DNA from: Diatrype stigma
Lineage: Eukaryota; Ascomycota; Sordariomycetes; Xylariales; Diatrypaceae
Length of the DNA: 64,000 bases
Direction: 5' to 3'
NCBI GenBank assembly: GCA_022225965.2
Contig: JAKJXP020000095.1
Span: 62,001 to 126,000 of the forward strand
Part shown: positions 11,368-22,445 of the stretch, in pieces
Numbering within the stretch: position 1 is the stretch's first letter
Layout of the letters: the number at the start of each line of letters is the position of its first letter
Notes under the pieces: generated by a model
Seen by the model: only the letters and a program-made list of their open reading frames with translations
Databases searched by the model: none
What the model was told of the DNA's origin: nothing
Program-made: the position numbers and the translations under genes

Positions 11368-13605
11368 ATGAGCGTTCTTCCATATGTCTTCCACGCGGCC
11401 GCCCGGCCGATCAGCGTGGCCGAGTTCGCCGATGCCGTCCGGGCCACATGCCCTCCCCGCTTCCCGAAGGCGAGGGGCATCCGGCCTAGGCATGTCGGCC
11501 TTGCCGTAAGCGGCGGCGTAGATTCCATGGCTCTCGCCTACCTGTGCGCCCAGCTTCGGCGAGAGCACCCCACCATCAAAATCTCCGATAACCCCGTCTC
11601 GACCTTCCGCGGCATTGTGGTGGACCACGGCCTCCGGGCCGGCTCGTCCGAGGAAGCCAGGGCTGTCGTCGCCGCCCTCCAGGCCATGAGGATCCACAGC
11701 AGCGTCTGGACGCTGAACTGGGGGTCGGAGATGCTAGGCGGCGACGGCCACCCCAAGGATCTGCCCAACTTGGAGAGCGCGGGCCGCCGCCTGCGGTACC
11801 AGAGGCTCGGCTTCGTCTGCTCCCGCGACAAAATGGCTAGTCTCTTTCTCGCCCACCAAGAGGACGACCAGTATGAGACCGTTCTCATGCGTCTGCTGCA
11901 AGGGCATGGCAGCCGGGGCTTGCGCGGCATGAAGAAGGCTAGCGACATACCCGAGTGCGAGGGGATCCACGGCGCGTACCAGAGCGGTTACGTCGATGAC
12001 CAGAAGCAAAATTATCCCTTCTACAGCTACAGCATGCGCAAGCGGGAGCTCAAGAGTCTGAGGCAGGAACTGCGGTCGAGCTCCAGCCGCCAAATGCCGA
12101 CGGAAGAGCTTCTTGAAGTAATGGCCCGGGAATTAGAAAGAGGTTCTACGGCTGCCGAGAGCGGAGACCATGACTATGGCCTGGAAGAATTGGGGCCTCT
12201 AAATCCCGTCAAATCGCTCGGCGGGAAGAATGTCGAGGTCGAAGACGGAGGAGTCACAGTGTACCGCCCGTTTCTTGAGTTTAGTAAAGACCGGCTAATC
12301 GCGACGTGTCTCGAGAACAAGGTCACTTGGTGGGAAGACCAGACTAATCACGATGCTAGCCTCACCCTGCGAAACGCTGTCAGACATCTATACAAGGGCC
12401 ATGATCTCCCAAAAGCGCTGCAGAGACCGGCTATCCTCGACCTCTCCAGGAGGTGCGACAGAAGAGCCAAGGCGCAGGAAGCAGCGGCACATAGACTACT
12501 CAGTCGAGCCGTCATCCACGAGTTCGCACCCAATGCTGGCACAGCAGTGGTTCAATTTCCCCACATCAAACCACCGGCCTCGAAACGGGAGACGAGATCT
12601 CCACAACGCCGGAAAGCCCGACTCTCACAGCAGCGGGAGATAGCTGGCATCCTGATTCAAAAGATACTTGCCCTTGTAAGCCCGGAGCCTCAAACCCCTC
12701 CGTTGGCCAATCTCCAAAACGTCATTCCCCGCCTCTTTCCGTCCCTCGCCAGCTTTTCCGAGGCGGCTCTCGCAACCCCCGCCAAAGCCTTCAACATCGC
12801 CGGCGTCCACCTCATCCCGATAGAATCCCCCAAAAACCCTCGGCCAGGAGAACCGTCCGCGAGTGCCGCCGCCCCCAGAGGACAGCCCCTCACCAGCTGG
12901 TACCTCAGCCGAACGCCGTACCCGTCCAACCTGCCGCTCCCCCGGTTCCGAAGCCCGTTCTCGCCGATCCAGAGCGACGAGAGCGGCGACATCCAGCAGT
13001 CGCCGTGGACCAAGTGGCTGAAGTGGAAGCTGTGGGACAACCGGTTCTGGATCCGGTGGACGCACCGGCTGCCGTGCCGGGTGTTCGTGCAGCCGTTCGC
13101 CAAGGAGCACGCCCGGCCGCTACGCGAGCGGCTGGCGCCCCACGACCGCGCCCGCCTCGCCGCCCTGCTGAAGCGCCACGCCCCCGGCAAGGTGCGCTAC
13201 ACGCTGCCGGCCATCTACCTCGAGCGGGACCTCGATCTCGAGGATCCGTACGCGGGCCTGAGCCCTGACCCGGCAGCCCCGTACCCGTCGGGGGTCCCCG
13301 ACATCGCCGACATGAAGCTGCTCGCGCTGCCGACCCTCGGCGTCCGCATCCCGGAGCTGGACAGGTGGCTCGAGTACCAGGTCCGGTACCGGAGAGTCGA
13401 TCGCGGGACGCTCGAGACGGTCGGCTCGTTCCGTCGGGGGCCTTTTGTCCCTGCGGCGGCGGCGAAGGCGAAGGCGAAGGCGAAGGCGAAGGCCGGGGAC
13501 TCTGTACCCCGCCAGATGGGATACGGGGCTAAACATAGGGGCAGGGCGAGTGCCTGGCGGAGAGGCAGGCAACAGACTAGTTCGAGGGCTCAGCAAGCAC
13601 TTTAG
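11368..13605 (+). CDS. tilS: TilS/MesJ-like tRNA(Ile)-lysidine synthetase (PP-loop ATPase)
   Basis: Single-exon ORF of 745 aa starting at ATG 11368. The PP-loop motif SGGVDS is at residues 48-53, followed by the conserved VVDHGLR and the AHQEDDQYETVLMRLLQG block. In bacterial TilS these bind ATP and form the catalytic core that converts C34 of the CAU anticodon tRNA(Ile) to lysidine. Family members keep a motif near WWEDQTNHD, seen here at about 323-331 (bacterial form EDxSN). The C-terminal half is longer than in bacteria and is not recognisable, ending in an Ala-Lys repeat and a basic tail. A role on mitochondrial tRNA(Ile) is inferred, since cytosolic decoding does not need lysidine. The N-terminus (MSVLPYVFHAAARP) could be a weak targeting sequence. 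Divergent from the carrier gene. Confidence 0.85.
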   Translation: MSVLPYVFHAAARPISVAEFADAVRATCPPRFPKARGIRPRHVGLAVSGGVDSMALAYLCAQLRREHPTIKISDNPVSTFRGIVVDHGLRAGSSEEARAVVAALQAMRIHSSVWTLNWGSEMLGGDGHPKDLPNLESAGRRLRYQRLGFVCSRDKMASLFLAHQEDDQYETVLMRLLQGHGSRGLRGMKKASDIPECEGIHGAYQSGYVDDQKQNYPFYSYSMRKRELKSLRQELRSSSSRQMPTEELLEVMARELERGSTAAESGDHDYGLEELGPLNPVKSLGGKNVEVEDGGVTVYRPFLEFSKDRLIATCLENKVTWWEDQTNHDASLTLRNAVRHLYKGHDLPKALQRPAILDLSRRCDRRAKAQEAAAHRLLSRAVIHEFAPNAGTAVVQFPHIKPPASKRETRSPQRRKARLSQQREIAGILIQKILALVSPEPQTPPLANLQNVIPRLFPSLASFSEAALATPAKAFNIAGVHLIPIESPKNPRPGEPSASAAAPRGQPLTSWYLSRTPYPSNLPLPRFRSPFSPIQSDESGDIQQSPWTKWLKWKLWDNRFWIRWTHRLPCRVFVQPFAKEHARPLRERLAPHDRARLAALLKRHAPGKVRYTLPAIYLERDLDLEDPYAGLSPDPAAPYPSGVPDIADMKLLALPTLGVRIPELDRWLEYQVRYRRVDRGTLETVGSFRRGPFVPAAAAKAKAKAKAKAGDSVPRQMGYGAKHRGRASAWRRGRQQTSSRAQQAL

Positions 13606-14497
13606 TTAGGATGTATACTCGTCTCTGTCTGTCTGTCCCTCTGGAATATGGACAGAGGCTTGGTAGAAACCCATGTTCATATACAATATCACAGCCTCTG
13701 AAATATGATAACTCACATCAAGCAACCACAGTATCTAGCAGGACAGCCCCGTGCCAACTCCGCCTACTAGCTACGTCATACTATCACACTCATATATGCC
13801 GTGAGCTCCCGCCTTAGCATCTACAGATTTATGAGCATACACTCCTATTAATTACTGTTCTAGCCCGGTTGCTTTGCAACACCAAACCACACGCAATGTG
13901 GTCGAACTCAAGAGAAAGAAGAAAAGGCAGCTGCAGCCCTTCGGCCAGGGGTCGTCTCCAAAGAGCCATTCGGTCTCAGTAGCCGTCGTATAAGTCCCCC
14001 TTTCCCAAGTTCCAAAGCGAGACGCTGAAGGGGCGTGGTTACCTGGGTTGAGGCTTGTTTGCGTAGGCAAGTAGTACCGACTTGACGTTGTCTGTGACTT
14101 ACTCATGTATAAAATCTCCCCTACGATGTCTCCTATCAGGGCATGGACATACAGCGTTTGGGAAAGCACCTTCTGTCCACCTACAGACCAGACTCCAGAC
14201 CTACATAGATCCATCCCATGGCCGGGCAGACCATGAACTCCTCCCCAAGAATATATCATTCCATTTGTCGTCTTATACCCCGCCAACTCTTCCCCAGCCA
14301 GAAGAGAAGTATCACAATATCTTCTTGGGTAGCCATTGTGTGGTGTGGTTGTATGGTTTCGTAAGCATCTCAAGCCTGTCTAATTATCACACCACTTCGT
14401 CTTATCATCAACAACATCATACATATCAGTTTTGGCATCAACAATACAGTCTCAACCTGCCACACTACACGCCATCGTCATCGTGCCCGTTCTCAAC
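13606..14497. other. Intergenic and 5' leader of the F-box gene
   Basis: No gene recognised. A TATAAAA sits at 14108-14114, about 390 bp before the F-box ATG. The last 100 bp are C/A/T-rich with CATCAACAACATCAT, like fungal leaders. Confidence 0.55.
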
Positions 14498-16375
14498 ATG
14501 GTGGCCTCTCTCGGCGACCTCCCCAACGAAGTTCTCGTCATTGTCCTGTCCCACCTGCCGGGTCGCGACAACAAGAGCTTACGCCTCACATCCCGGGACT
14601 ACGCGCTGGCACCGCTGCCCTTCCTGTTCCGGCGGGTGCGGCTCTCGCGCCTGGCGCACGACAAGCGCGTGCTCGAGGAGGTCGCTTCGCGCCCGGACCT
14701 GGCGGCCCACGCGCAGGAGCTGGTCTGGTACGAGCTGCAGCTGGAGGCGTGGCGGCACCCGATCGCGTCCGACCCCGCGAGCCACCACATCAGCGCGGAG
14801 CTCGCGGCGGTCGGCGAGCTGCTGGCCGCCGCCGCCGAGGACCGGGACGTGTTCTGGATCCCCTTCAACAGCAACGCGCCCGAGGACCCCGACGAGCTGC
14901 GCGAGTTCGACGCCATCATCGCCGGCTACCTGCCCGAGTTCCTGCGCCTGCTGCGCGCCTTCCCGCGCCTGACCACCTTCACCTCCGTGCCCATGCGGGG
15001 GCCCCGCAGCCGCCGCGACTTCCTGTACAGGGGCTACTGGCTGTCGACGGACCTGTACGGCCTGCACATGGATAGCAGCGCGATCATATCCTGCGGCAAC
15101 CAGGGGTTCATCAAGCTGCTGCTGCCGGCGATGGCTTCCCAACAGACGGAGGAGGAGGAGGAGGAGGAGGAGGAAGGGGAGGAGGAGGAGGAGGAGGAGG
15201 AGGAGGAGGAGGAGGAGGAGGAGGAGGAGGAGGAGGAGGAGGAGGAGGGCGCCGAGAACAACGGCAGCAGCAGCAAGATCACGAGCATCCGCGTGGCGGA
15301 GGAGAAGATGAACTGCCCGACGTTCTTCCACCCGACGTGGGCCCTGTACAAGCGGAGCGTCTTCGCGCGGCTGACGTCGATCGACCTGGTCCTGGACCGG
15401 TGCGTGGTGCTGACGCGCCCCTACTTCCTCGGGCCGCTGGTCTTCACCAATACGCTGAGGCGGTGCCTCCGCGCCGCGAAGGAGCTCCAGCACCTGCGGC
15501 TGGTCTTCCGGGACGGCGGGGCCCGGCACCACTGGACGGCACGTAACAACTCGAACTCCCGTCACAGCATATGCGACCTGCTGAAAGTAAGTACTGCCTA
15601 GATCGCGCCTCTCTCCTACTCTCCCTGCTTCTTCCTTTCCTCCCTCTAGCTACCACTCTACTGCACTGTGTTTCTCCAGTGCCGAGGGAAAAGATAGTTA
15701 GCTAGAGACTACACGAGTTCCTAGCTACCATAAAGAATCATTGAAACATTCGATTGATTAACCTTGTCCATTCCAAAAAATAGCATGTGTACCTCCCGAA
15801 CCTCATCTCCTTCCACCTAGGCAGCGTCGCAGAGCTGCACCGGGGCGTGGCCCAACTGGCAGACTTCTACAAAGCGCACGCGGCGACGCTGCGCTCGCTC
15901 GGGTTCGAGGACTACCAGATCGGGCCGCAGGACCTCGTCGAGATGCGGTCCTGGGGGCTGCGGCAGCTCCAGTCCATCAGCCTCACCTGGCCCTGCCACG
16001 ACGGCTGCCTCGTCGAGGAGCGGCCGCTGGTCGCCTACCTCGGCGGCAGCGCGGACGAGTGCCCCACCCCGTACGGCGACCTCGAGGAGGTGCTGGCGGA
16101 GGAAGAGGAAGACGTCGAGGACGTGGACGTCGTGTTCGTGACGGAGCGCTACAGGAGCAAGACCTTTTTTCATCATGAGCCGAACGAGCATGACGATTAC
16201 TACGACAGCGACGACGAGATGCACCCCCCTCGCATCTTCACGCGCATGGAGAAGACCGGTAGCACCGGCTTACGAAGAAGGGTGACCAGCAGTGAAGGCG
16301 GCGATGCAGGCAGAGGCAGGGGCAGGGGCAGTAGCAGGGGCAGTAGCAGTAGCAGGGGCAGTAGCAGGGGCAGAG

Positions 16376-16407
<32 letters not shown>

Positions 16408-16893
16408 AGAGGCAGGGGCAGGGGCGGTGGTGGTCGTGGTTCTTCTGGAGGTGCTCGCGCGGTACAGTTATTCGTCGAGGGCTTGGGCGGGTACGACACG
16501 TACGAAAAAGAGCCCCTCTTCATCCCGCTGCCGAACGGGGGGGAGACAGATCGCTGCGGGCTTCGATATAGCGTCTACAAGCTGCGCCGCGAACTGCGGC
16601 TGGCTCGTCGGGAGTTGAAGGAAGCCCAATCCGATAAGAATCGTGGTGAGATTAAGAATGACGACGACGACGACGACGACGACGCAGCAGACGACTACGA
16701 TAACGATGACGAGAGCGTTCGTGCCCAGGCCATCAAGGCGAACAGGATGACGAGGAGATGGATGTTCACCCACCGTGACGGGAGGCAGGCTTTTGGGGGC
16801 GACCCGCTGGATTTCTTCTCCGACTGGGATAGCGATGAGGGCGACGAGTCGGCGCCGTATGTTCATCATACCATGCCCGTTATTTTAGAGTAA
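14498..16893 (+). CDS. F-box protein with poly-Glu, RG/RS and poly-Asp tracts, 2 exons
   Basis: Exons 14498-15586 and 15784-16893 (intron 197 nt, GTAAGT...TAG) give 732 aa. The open frame extends upstream, but the first ATG is 14498. Residues 3-45 are an F-box (SLGDLPNEVLVIVLSHLP, then LRLTSRDYALAPLPFLFRRV), so the protein is a likely Skp1 partner of an SCF ubiquitin ligase. A short leucine-rich region spans the splice junction (LVFRDGG..., LPNLISFHLG). Three low-complexity tracts are unusual: 33 residues that are all Glu except one Gly at 15149-15247, an Arg-Gly/Gly-Ser tract encoded at about 16308-16440, and an Asp run at about 16660-16685. The tracts come from GAG, GGCAG(A/G) and GAC repeats. 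The substrate is unknown. Confidence 0.85.
15149..15247 (+). repeat. (GAG)n trinucleotide repeat encoding poly-Glu
   Basis: Thirty-three GAG/GAA/GGG codons in frame, with one Gly interruption near the start. Confidence 0.95.
16308..16440 (+). repeat. (GGCAGR)n repeat encoding an RG/RS tract
   Basis: Hexanucleotide-like repeats of GGCAGG, GGCAGA and AGCAGG in the second exon of the F-box gene, read as Gly-Arg and Ser-Arg-Gly units. Confidence 0.9.
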
Positions 16894-18261
16894 ACTGGAA
16901 GAATAGGGACTCTATAAAAGAGAGCCTCTCTCGAAATGGGTGCGGTATGATCAAGAAGAGAAGCAGTGGAAATACAGGGAGCGAGCTCGCTACTTATATA
17001 ACTACTTACCATAGCAAAGGACAAGCAAGCCGAGGACCCAGGAAAGTCCGGGCTACTTGGCTCATCAGCCACAAAGTCTGAGCGAGCAGTTCCTTCGTTA
17101 GTTTGTGTAGTTACTATTCTAATAACTTTCATCGAGCCATGACTCTATCTAGAGAATAGGACGAGCTTCTTCTTCAGGGGCGCAATGGATATACGTATTT
17201 AAGGACACTCGAATCGTTTCAATGACGAATAGCTAACGGACTTCCTTGCACCCCTTCCTTCCACTCCGTCGCGACCTACGTATGTACTTGGTGGGATCTG
17301 TCAAGATATCCTGTGAAGAGGAATGGGAAGGCCGGTCACATACCCTAGTCATAGACAGAAGAGTTAACTTACCGGCCAAGTACCAGCGCAACGAGAAAGG
17401 ATCAGACAATGTAGTATTAGAAAGCTCTGTTCGGTGTTCATGTATTATGTAGCTCTGCTCTCGTACGCGTGGGTGGATGTCTACCTATCATACAAAGGTA
17501 GAGTAGGTATCCTATCGTACATGCTATGTGCCATTATGCTAGGTATCTGCCAAGCCTGTCCGTTGCCAGTCTGTCTGTCTGCCTGTCTGCCTCTATTGAA
17601 ATCACTTTGGATGGTCTCTCTAGGCCCTATTCTTGGCCTGTGTGAGTAGGCCGAGGCAAACAAACAGGAAGAAATTCCATCAGTCAAGTATGCCATGTCA
17701 TGCCGTGTTGCGTGAATGACTGACGTACGGACAGACAGCGACAGCAATATGAAAAGATCCTCCCCTCCCGGTTCAAACTTCGGTGGGTTGGCCGAACAGC
17801 ACCTCTAGAAATTAGCTGGGTATTAGCTATATGTACAAGTACAAATGCAACAGTAAGGCAGATAGGCGAGCTCTTTCTATGAACAGCTTCCTTTCCCTCC
17901 CGATACACTCTCCCGTTTGTGATGGGGCTTTTGGGAAGAGCACACCCCGCGCAATGCAATGCGATACAATCAAATCAAATCAAATCAAACGCGTGGCAGC
18001 TGAAAGAGGCATCCGTCCCTCTCTTTCTCCTGCCCATTATGTCGAGTATATCTCGACACTCAAGTACACGCATTGCATCAGCCAGTGTATATAGAGACGC
18101 AACAGCAGTTATACCTTCGCAACCCTTTAGAGAAGGAAGCATCAGGCTAAATCCTTTTATCCGTGTCCCTTAGCTGAAAGATTGGAGGGCTGTGGTCGTC
18201 GTGTTTAGTATAGAACGGTGGTGATGACAAGGATGGCGGGGAAGGTAGTATAGGTGCCAGG
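16894..18261. other. Convergent 3' intergenic region
   Basis: It lies between the tails of the F-box gene and the RS-protein gene. Short simple repeats occur: GTCTGTCTGTCTGCCTGTCTG near 17571-17592 and CAAATCAAATCAAATCAAAC near 17970-17990. No gene recognised. Confidence 0.6.
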
Positions 18262-21046
18262 TCAGAAGGCAGCACCGCCCGTGCCCTCACCCGAGATCTT
18301 CTTGAGGCTCTGCTCGGCCAGCTGGTCGCGCAGCTCCATGACCTTGGACTCGCGCTCCATGCGGTCCCACTCGGCGAGGCTCTTGCGCAGCCGCTCCTCC
18401 TTGATGTATTTGTCCTCCCGGATCCGCTCCTCCTCCTCCTTCAGCCGCTGCGTGTGGGCCTGGAGCTCCGGCAGGACCCCGGTATCCATGGCTAGCTGCG
18501 CCGGGTCGATCTTGCCTCCCGGTAGGATGGGCGGCATCGATGCCAGCAGCTGCTGCGCGAAGCTGGGCTTGTTCTTGTCAGCGGCCGGCCCCTTAGGTGG
18601 GTCGAACGGCTTCGACTGCTGGGAGACCGGGGTCGCGGGGACCGAGTACGAAATGGATCCTCTTGGCCCTGTGGGAGGTACGCTTGAGTTCGTTGGTCCT
18701 GGAGATGCAGATGCTGGCCCTGTAGTGGAGGGTAAGTTGCGACTTTGAACGGTAGCACCCCAGCTAGAACCACCGCGTCCACCACGGCTGTAGCCACCGC
18801 CTCTGGGCGGGTAATGGCTTCGGGGGCCAGAAGGCGGTACGCCGCCAGGACTCGTCGAGATCTCTTGGCGGTTTAGGGTCGGAGACGGGGCCGGCGCATT
18901 GCGAGAGGTGTCGTGACGGTTCGGAGGTGCGGTTGACGCTGGAGCAGGTCTGGGGGGCGGTCCTATCGCGTTAGCAGACTGGTTCCCGTAGCCACGAGGA
19001 TCTCTGGGTCCAGTGGGAGGAGGCCGAAGGGCGGCAGGACCCCGAGGTGGAGATCGCGCTGAAGCATTAGTAGGTTCGAGTGGCGTTCTCTGGGGACTTC
19101 TGTCTCTCGCCGGTCCGCCAAAGGATGATCGAGATGCCGGTCTAGAAGGAAGGGGAGACTCGGGTCGTGAGCGATCATCACGTCGGGGAGGGCCGGCATG
19201 GGGTGAGGGTCTCCGGGACGTGTCCCGCGATGGGATGGCGGAGGAAATGGCAGATTCGCGAGGGGGCGACGGGCGTCGGTTGTACGAGGCCACATAGCGA
19301 TCGTCTCGTCCTGCACTACGGGAACGGCCTCGATACGTGCTAGCTCGTGGGATAGGGGCAGGAGAAGGCCGCGGGGGGCTTCGGGAACGACCGGGACGAT
19401 CCCGGTCAAAGGATCTGGATCGGGGCCTGCGAGGGAAAGTTAGGGGGATTGTGTTGGGGTTGGTGTATTGGGCTTGGGTTGGTGTGGGTATGAGGAACCT
19501 TGGGTCAAAGACTCTCCGCGGAGATCGCAAGCGACCTCTATCCCTCTCTCTATCCCGGTCTCGGTCGTCTCGTCTCGGCGGCGAGAATCTACGCGGCGGG
19601 CTGCGGCGGACAGGGCTTCGTCTCGGGGGGGAGCGGCGAGGGGGGGAAGCTCGACGAGGGGCTCTATCGTCTCGCCGCCAGCTATCGCCGGTCTCTCTTC
19701 GCTCTCTGGAGAGGTTGCGCCTGTAGCGATCGGGGCGATCGGGGCGTTCGGGGGACCTAGAACGACGTCGGTTGGGTATGTAGCGGTCGTTTTCTAGCGG
19801 GGGTGGTGTGCGTGCTCGCTCTCTAGGCGGGGGGCTTCTAGCACGGCGCGGGGAGCGATTCGAATTGAATGGTCGATATGATTCACCGGCGCCATATCTA
19901 GTGACTTCTCCATCATCGTATCTATATGCGTATGGCATGTTAGCATGATGCGAGCAACCAGGAGCAGATGAATAGTTGTATAGATGAATTGTGCAGATGG
20001 TTGCATAGGTAAGCACCACATGTGTAATCCTATGTTTCTTACCTTCTGCTTCGTGAGTCCCGATCCATGGTGGGTACACCAATCTCTGGAGAGCTAGCCA
20101 CCGAAGGCAGAAAAGTTCGGCGGTACTTGGGCCGCTTGTAGAACACGTGGTTTTCAGGGTCACTTAGAAAAGTCTGTTGGCTCTCAGGGTCTTCGTCAAT
20201 GTCGGTGTCCTCGTCGCTCTGGCCACTTCCAGTTCGCCGATCCCTTGCGGTGCCGTTGCCACCGCCGTTGCTGCTTTGCTCTTCGTCGTTGCGCTCGTAT
20301 GTAGTCGGCGAGCGAGGTAGATACGGGGGGGAGGCCGAACGACTAAACAGCCAATGGTATGGGCTATTCTGGAATCGCTTTTGGTTGTGCTGAGCAGTAC
20401 TGCGGGTATGAGAGGACTGGGCTAGGACTAGGTCACTGTGAGATTGGTCGCCTGGGAGTGAGAATGATGCAGGTATCGATGCAGGTACTGATGCAGGTAC
20501 GCGCGAGAGATCTCGAAAAGGGTCGGCGGGATCCTGGTCAAATAGAACGAATGACGTATTCGGGTCGTGATGGGTCCCAGCCTGAGCTGCTTGAGAAGAG
20601 AAGATGGGTGAGGCAGAGGAGCCAGCACGCGGTACCTGTGAGTAATGCTGTTGCTGATGCGGCTGCTGGTGTGTTTGTTGCAGCAATTGATGCTGCTGAT
20701 GTTGTAGTGAATGTTGTTGCTGTTGCTGTTGCTGTTGCTGTTCCTGTCCCGGTTGCTCAGGCTCTGGACGGTCCGCAAATCTTAGTGCTAGCGAATTAGA
20801 AGCCTGGCTATGCGGCCCAGGACCAGGGTGATTAGCGCGACCAGGATAATTATTCTCATCAGGGTCACTAATCCGACCAGGGTAATCGCAACCGCGTCCG
20901 CGTCCCGGTCCCTGGTTCTTAGCTCCACTCGGAAGACTGTGGCTTGCGGTCGAGCCATGGCCGCTGCTGTGGCGTTCGGGTAGTGCATCGGTGCTGTGGC
21001 TGGTGTCATCTTTGTCTGGTGCTTGTTGTTGAGGACAACCGTCCAT
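18262..21046 (-). CDS. RS-rich nuclear protein (splicing-factor-like) with Q-rich N-terminal extension, 2 exons
   Basis: Exons 21046-20043 and 19921-18262 join in frame (intron 20042-19922, GTAAGA, GCTAAC branch, ATAG) to 887 aa. The second exon encodes dense Arg-Ser, Arg-Pro and Ser-Pro dipeptides (PPRRSPPRRSPVRRS, DRDRERDRGRLRSPRR) as in SR-related splicing proteins, then a Pro-rich region and a conserved-looking charged coiled-coil end (LKEEEERIREDKYIKEERLR). The first exon adds Gly/Pro-rich, Gln-rich (EQQQQQQQQQQ) and Ser-rich sequence. An internal ATG at 20068 has the strong context CCACCATGG and would give a 561-aa short form starting MDRDSRSRRYDDGE. Which start is used cannot be decided here. 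No RRM is visible. A role in pre-mRNA splicing is inferred from composition only. Confidence 0.75.
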
Positions 21047-22445
21047 GATTGCCCACGATGGCCAGACAAAGGGAGGAAAACGGTGATGGAGAGGTTATTG
21101 AATCTGGAACAAAGCGTATTCTAGACCGAACAATGATTCTATGCCGAACAATGGTTGACTTATCTTGACTTAGATGGAAATCATTGATGCTGAGGGCATC
21201 GTTGGTGTAGAGGTTGATGATGTCCAATTGGCAAAGGGAAAAATCTGATGAACTTCATGCGAAGAAAGAGGAAGAAGGTTGGATGGGGGATGGAACCCGT
21301 TCAGTGTTGACACCAGAAGCTCTCGTGTCAAACGGAAGGCGGTCCATGCTGAAAAGCTTGTTGACGCCGAGACAGAGGCCATCGTCGACTCAAGGGAGGG
21401 CCGGAAGGGGTCGTCGATGCCAAAAGAAGAATGTGTTTTGGGTCGTTCACGGTATTTCACTACGCACATGCTACTAACGATACCTTCTTCACATGGTTAT
21501 ATATTCTCAAAGCTTGTCTATTGGCTACAATGGCATCTTCTCCGTTTTGAGCGGTATAATGCCTGACATTCAGATGATAGGTGGTAGAAAGGGGGCCCCA
21601 AGTCAGCATCAGGGAAAGCATAGCTTATATACGGCAAGCTACCTTTGCCAATGTTCACTATATTCGTGTGAGAACCTAGTTGATATATCCTATGCCTGGG
21701 GGAGTTTGGTTTATGGTCAGTAGTTTCGACTCGAAGACGAACTTCTTGGCCCCTAGAGTAGCACCGAGTCCGGGAGGTAGAAGCATAACGTATTCAAGTA
21801 TCAATGTTCATGAAAGGACGATGGGAGAAGGGTATGTCAAAACGAGTGGCCCTCCTCACCTCTCAAGAGAGCTGTTCAAGATCATATAAACGCTCTGTGG
21901 TTGGAAGTCATAAAACATACCTAGCTATTCGTATCTAGATAGATATATACGCATCCATCTACAGATGCTGGATAGAAGCACTTGGCAGTAGCCGTAGCAT
22001 ATTCCGAACATAACTATATCAACCAACGTATAGGGGCTGTCTACCAAGCAGAAGCATCGCGTCACGCAAAACACGTGTTTCTTCCCGATAATGGGCACCT
22101 ACCCGACCACACGTTGACATGAGTTCCCGAAAACAGCGGTCATATCTTTCCATAACTACCTAGAAGGGTACTTGAGTACACTATGGGATATATCTGGACC
22201 GGATAGAAAGGACAGCATAGGACTGGCACCCCTATCTACCGCAACGACCTTACGAGAACTCTAAAAGACTAGGTAGCTTAGTAGCCCACCTGATTATGCA
22301 GCCTATAGTAAAGCAGCGGCTGTGCAAGAAAACACATGCACGCACATACGCCCCTCAAGACACCACACATACTCAATCTCCTCCCCTGCCCTTCTTCGTC
22401 TACTCATCGACTCGTTCTCATTCTATAGGTTGTCACCACCCCCCA
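21047..22445. other. Intergenic (upstream of RS gene, downstream of hda1)
   Basis: Short ORFs only, none convincing. It contains the RS-gene promoter side (21047-21500) and the hda1 3' side. The sequence near 22340-22440 is C/A-rich. No gene recognised. Confidence 0.55.

Noticed and set aside
18262..20163. Continuous 633-codon frame starting at 20163 as the RS gene start
   Set aside because: Its first 80 codons run through the intron (20042-19922); splicing from MDRDSRSR gives a better N-terminus with proper donor, branch point and acceptor.
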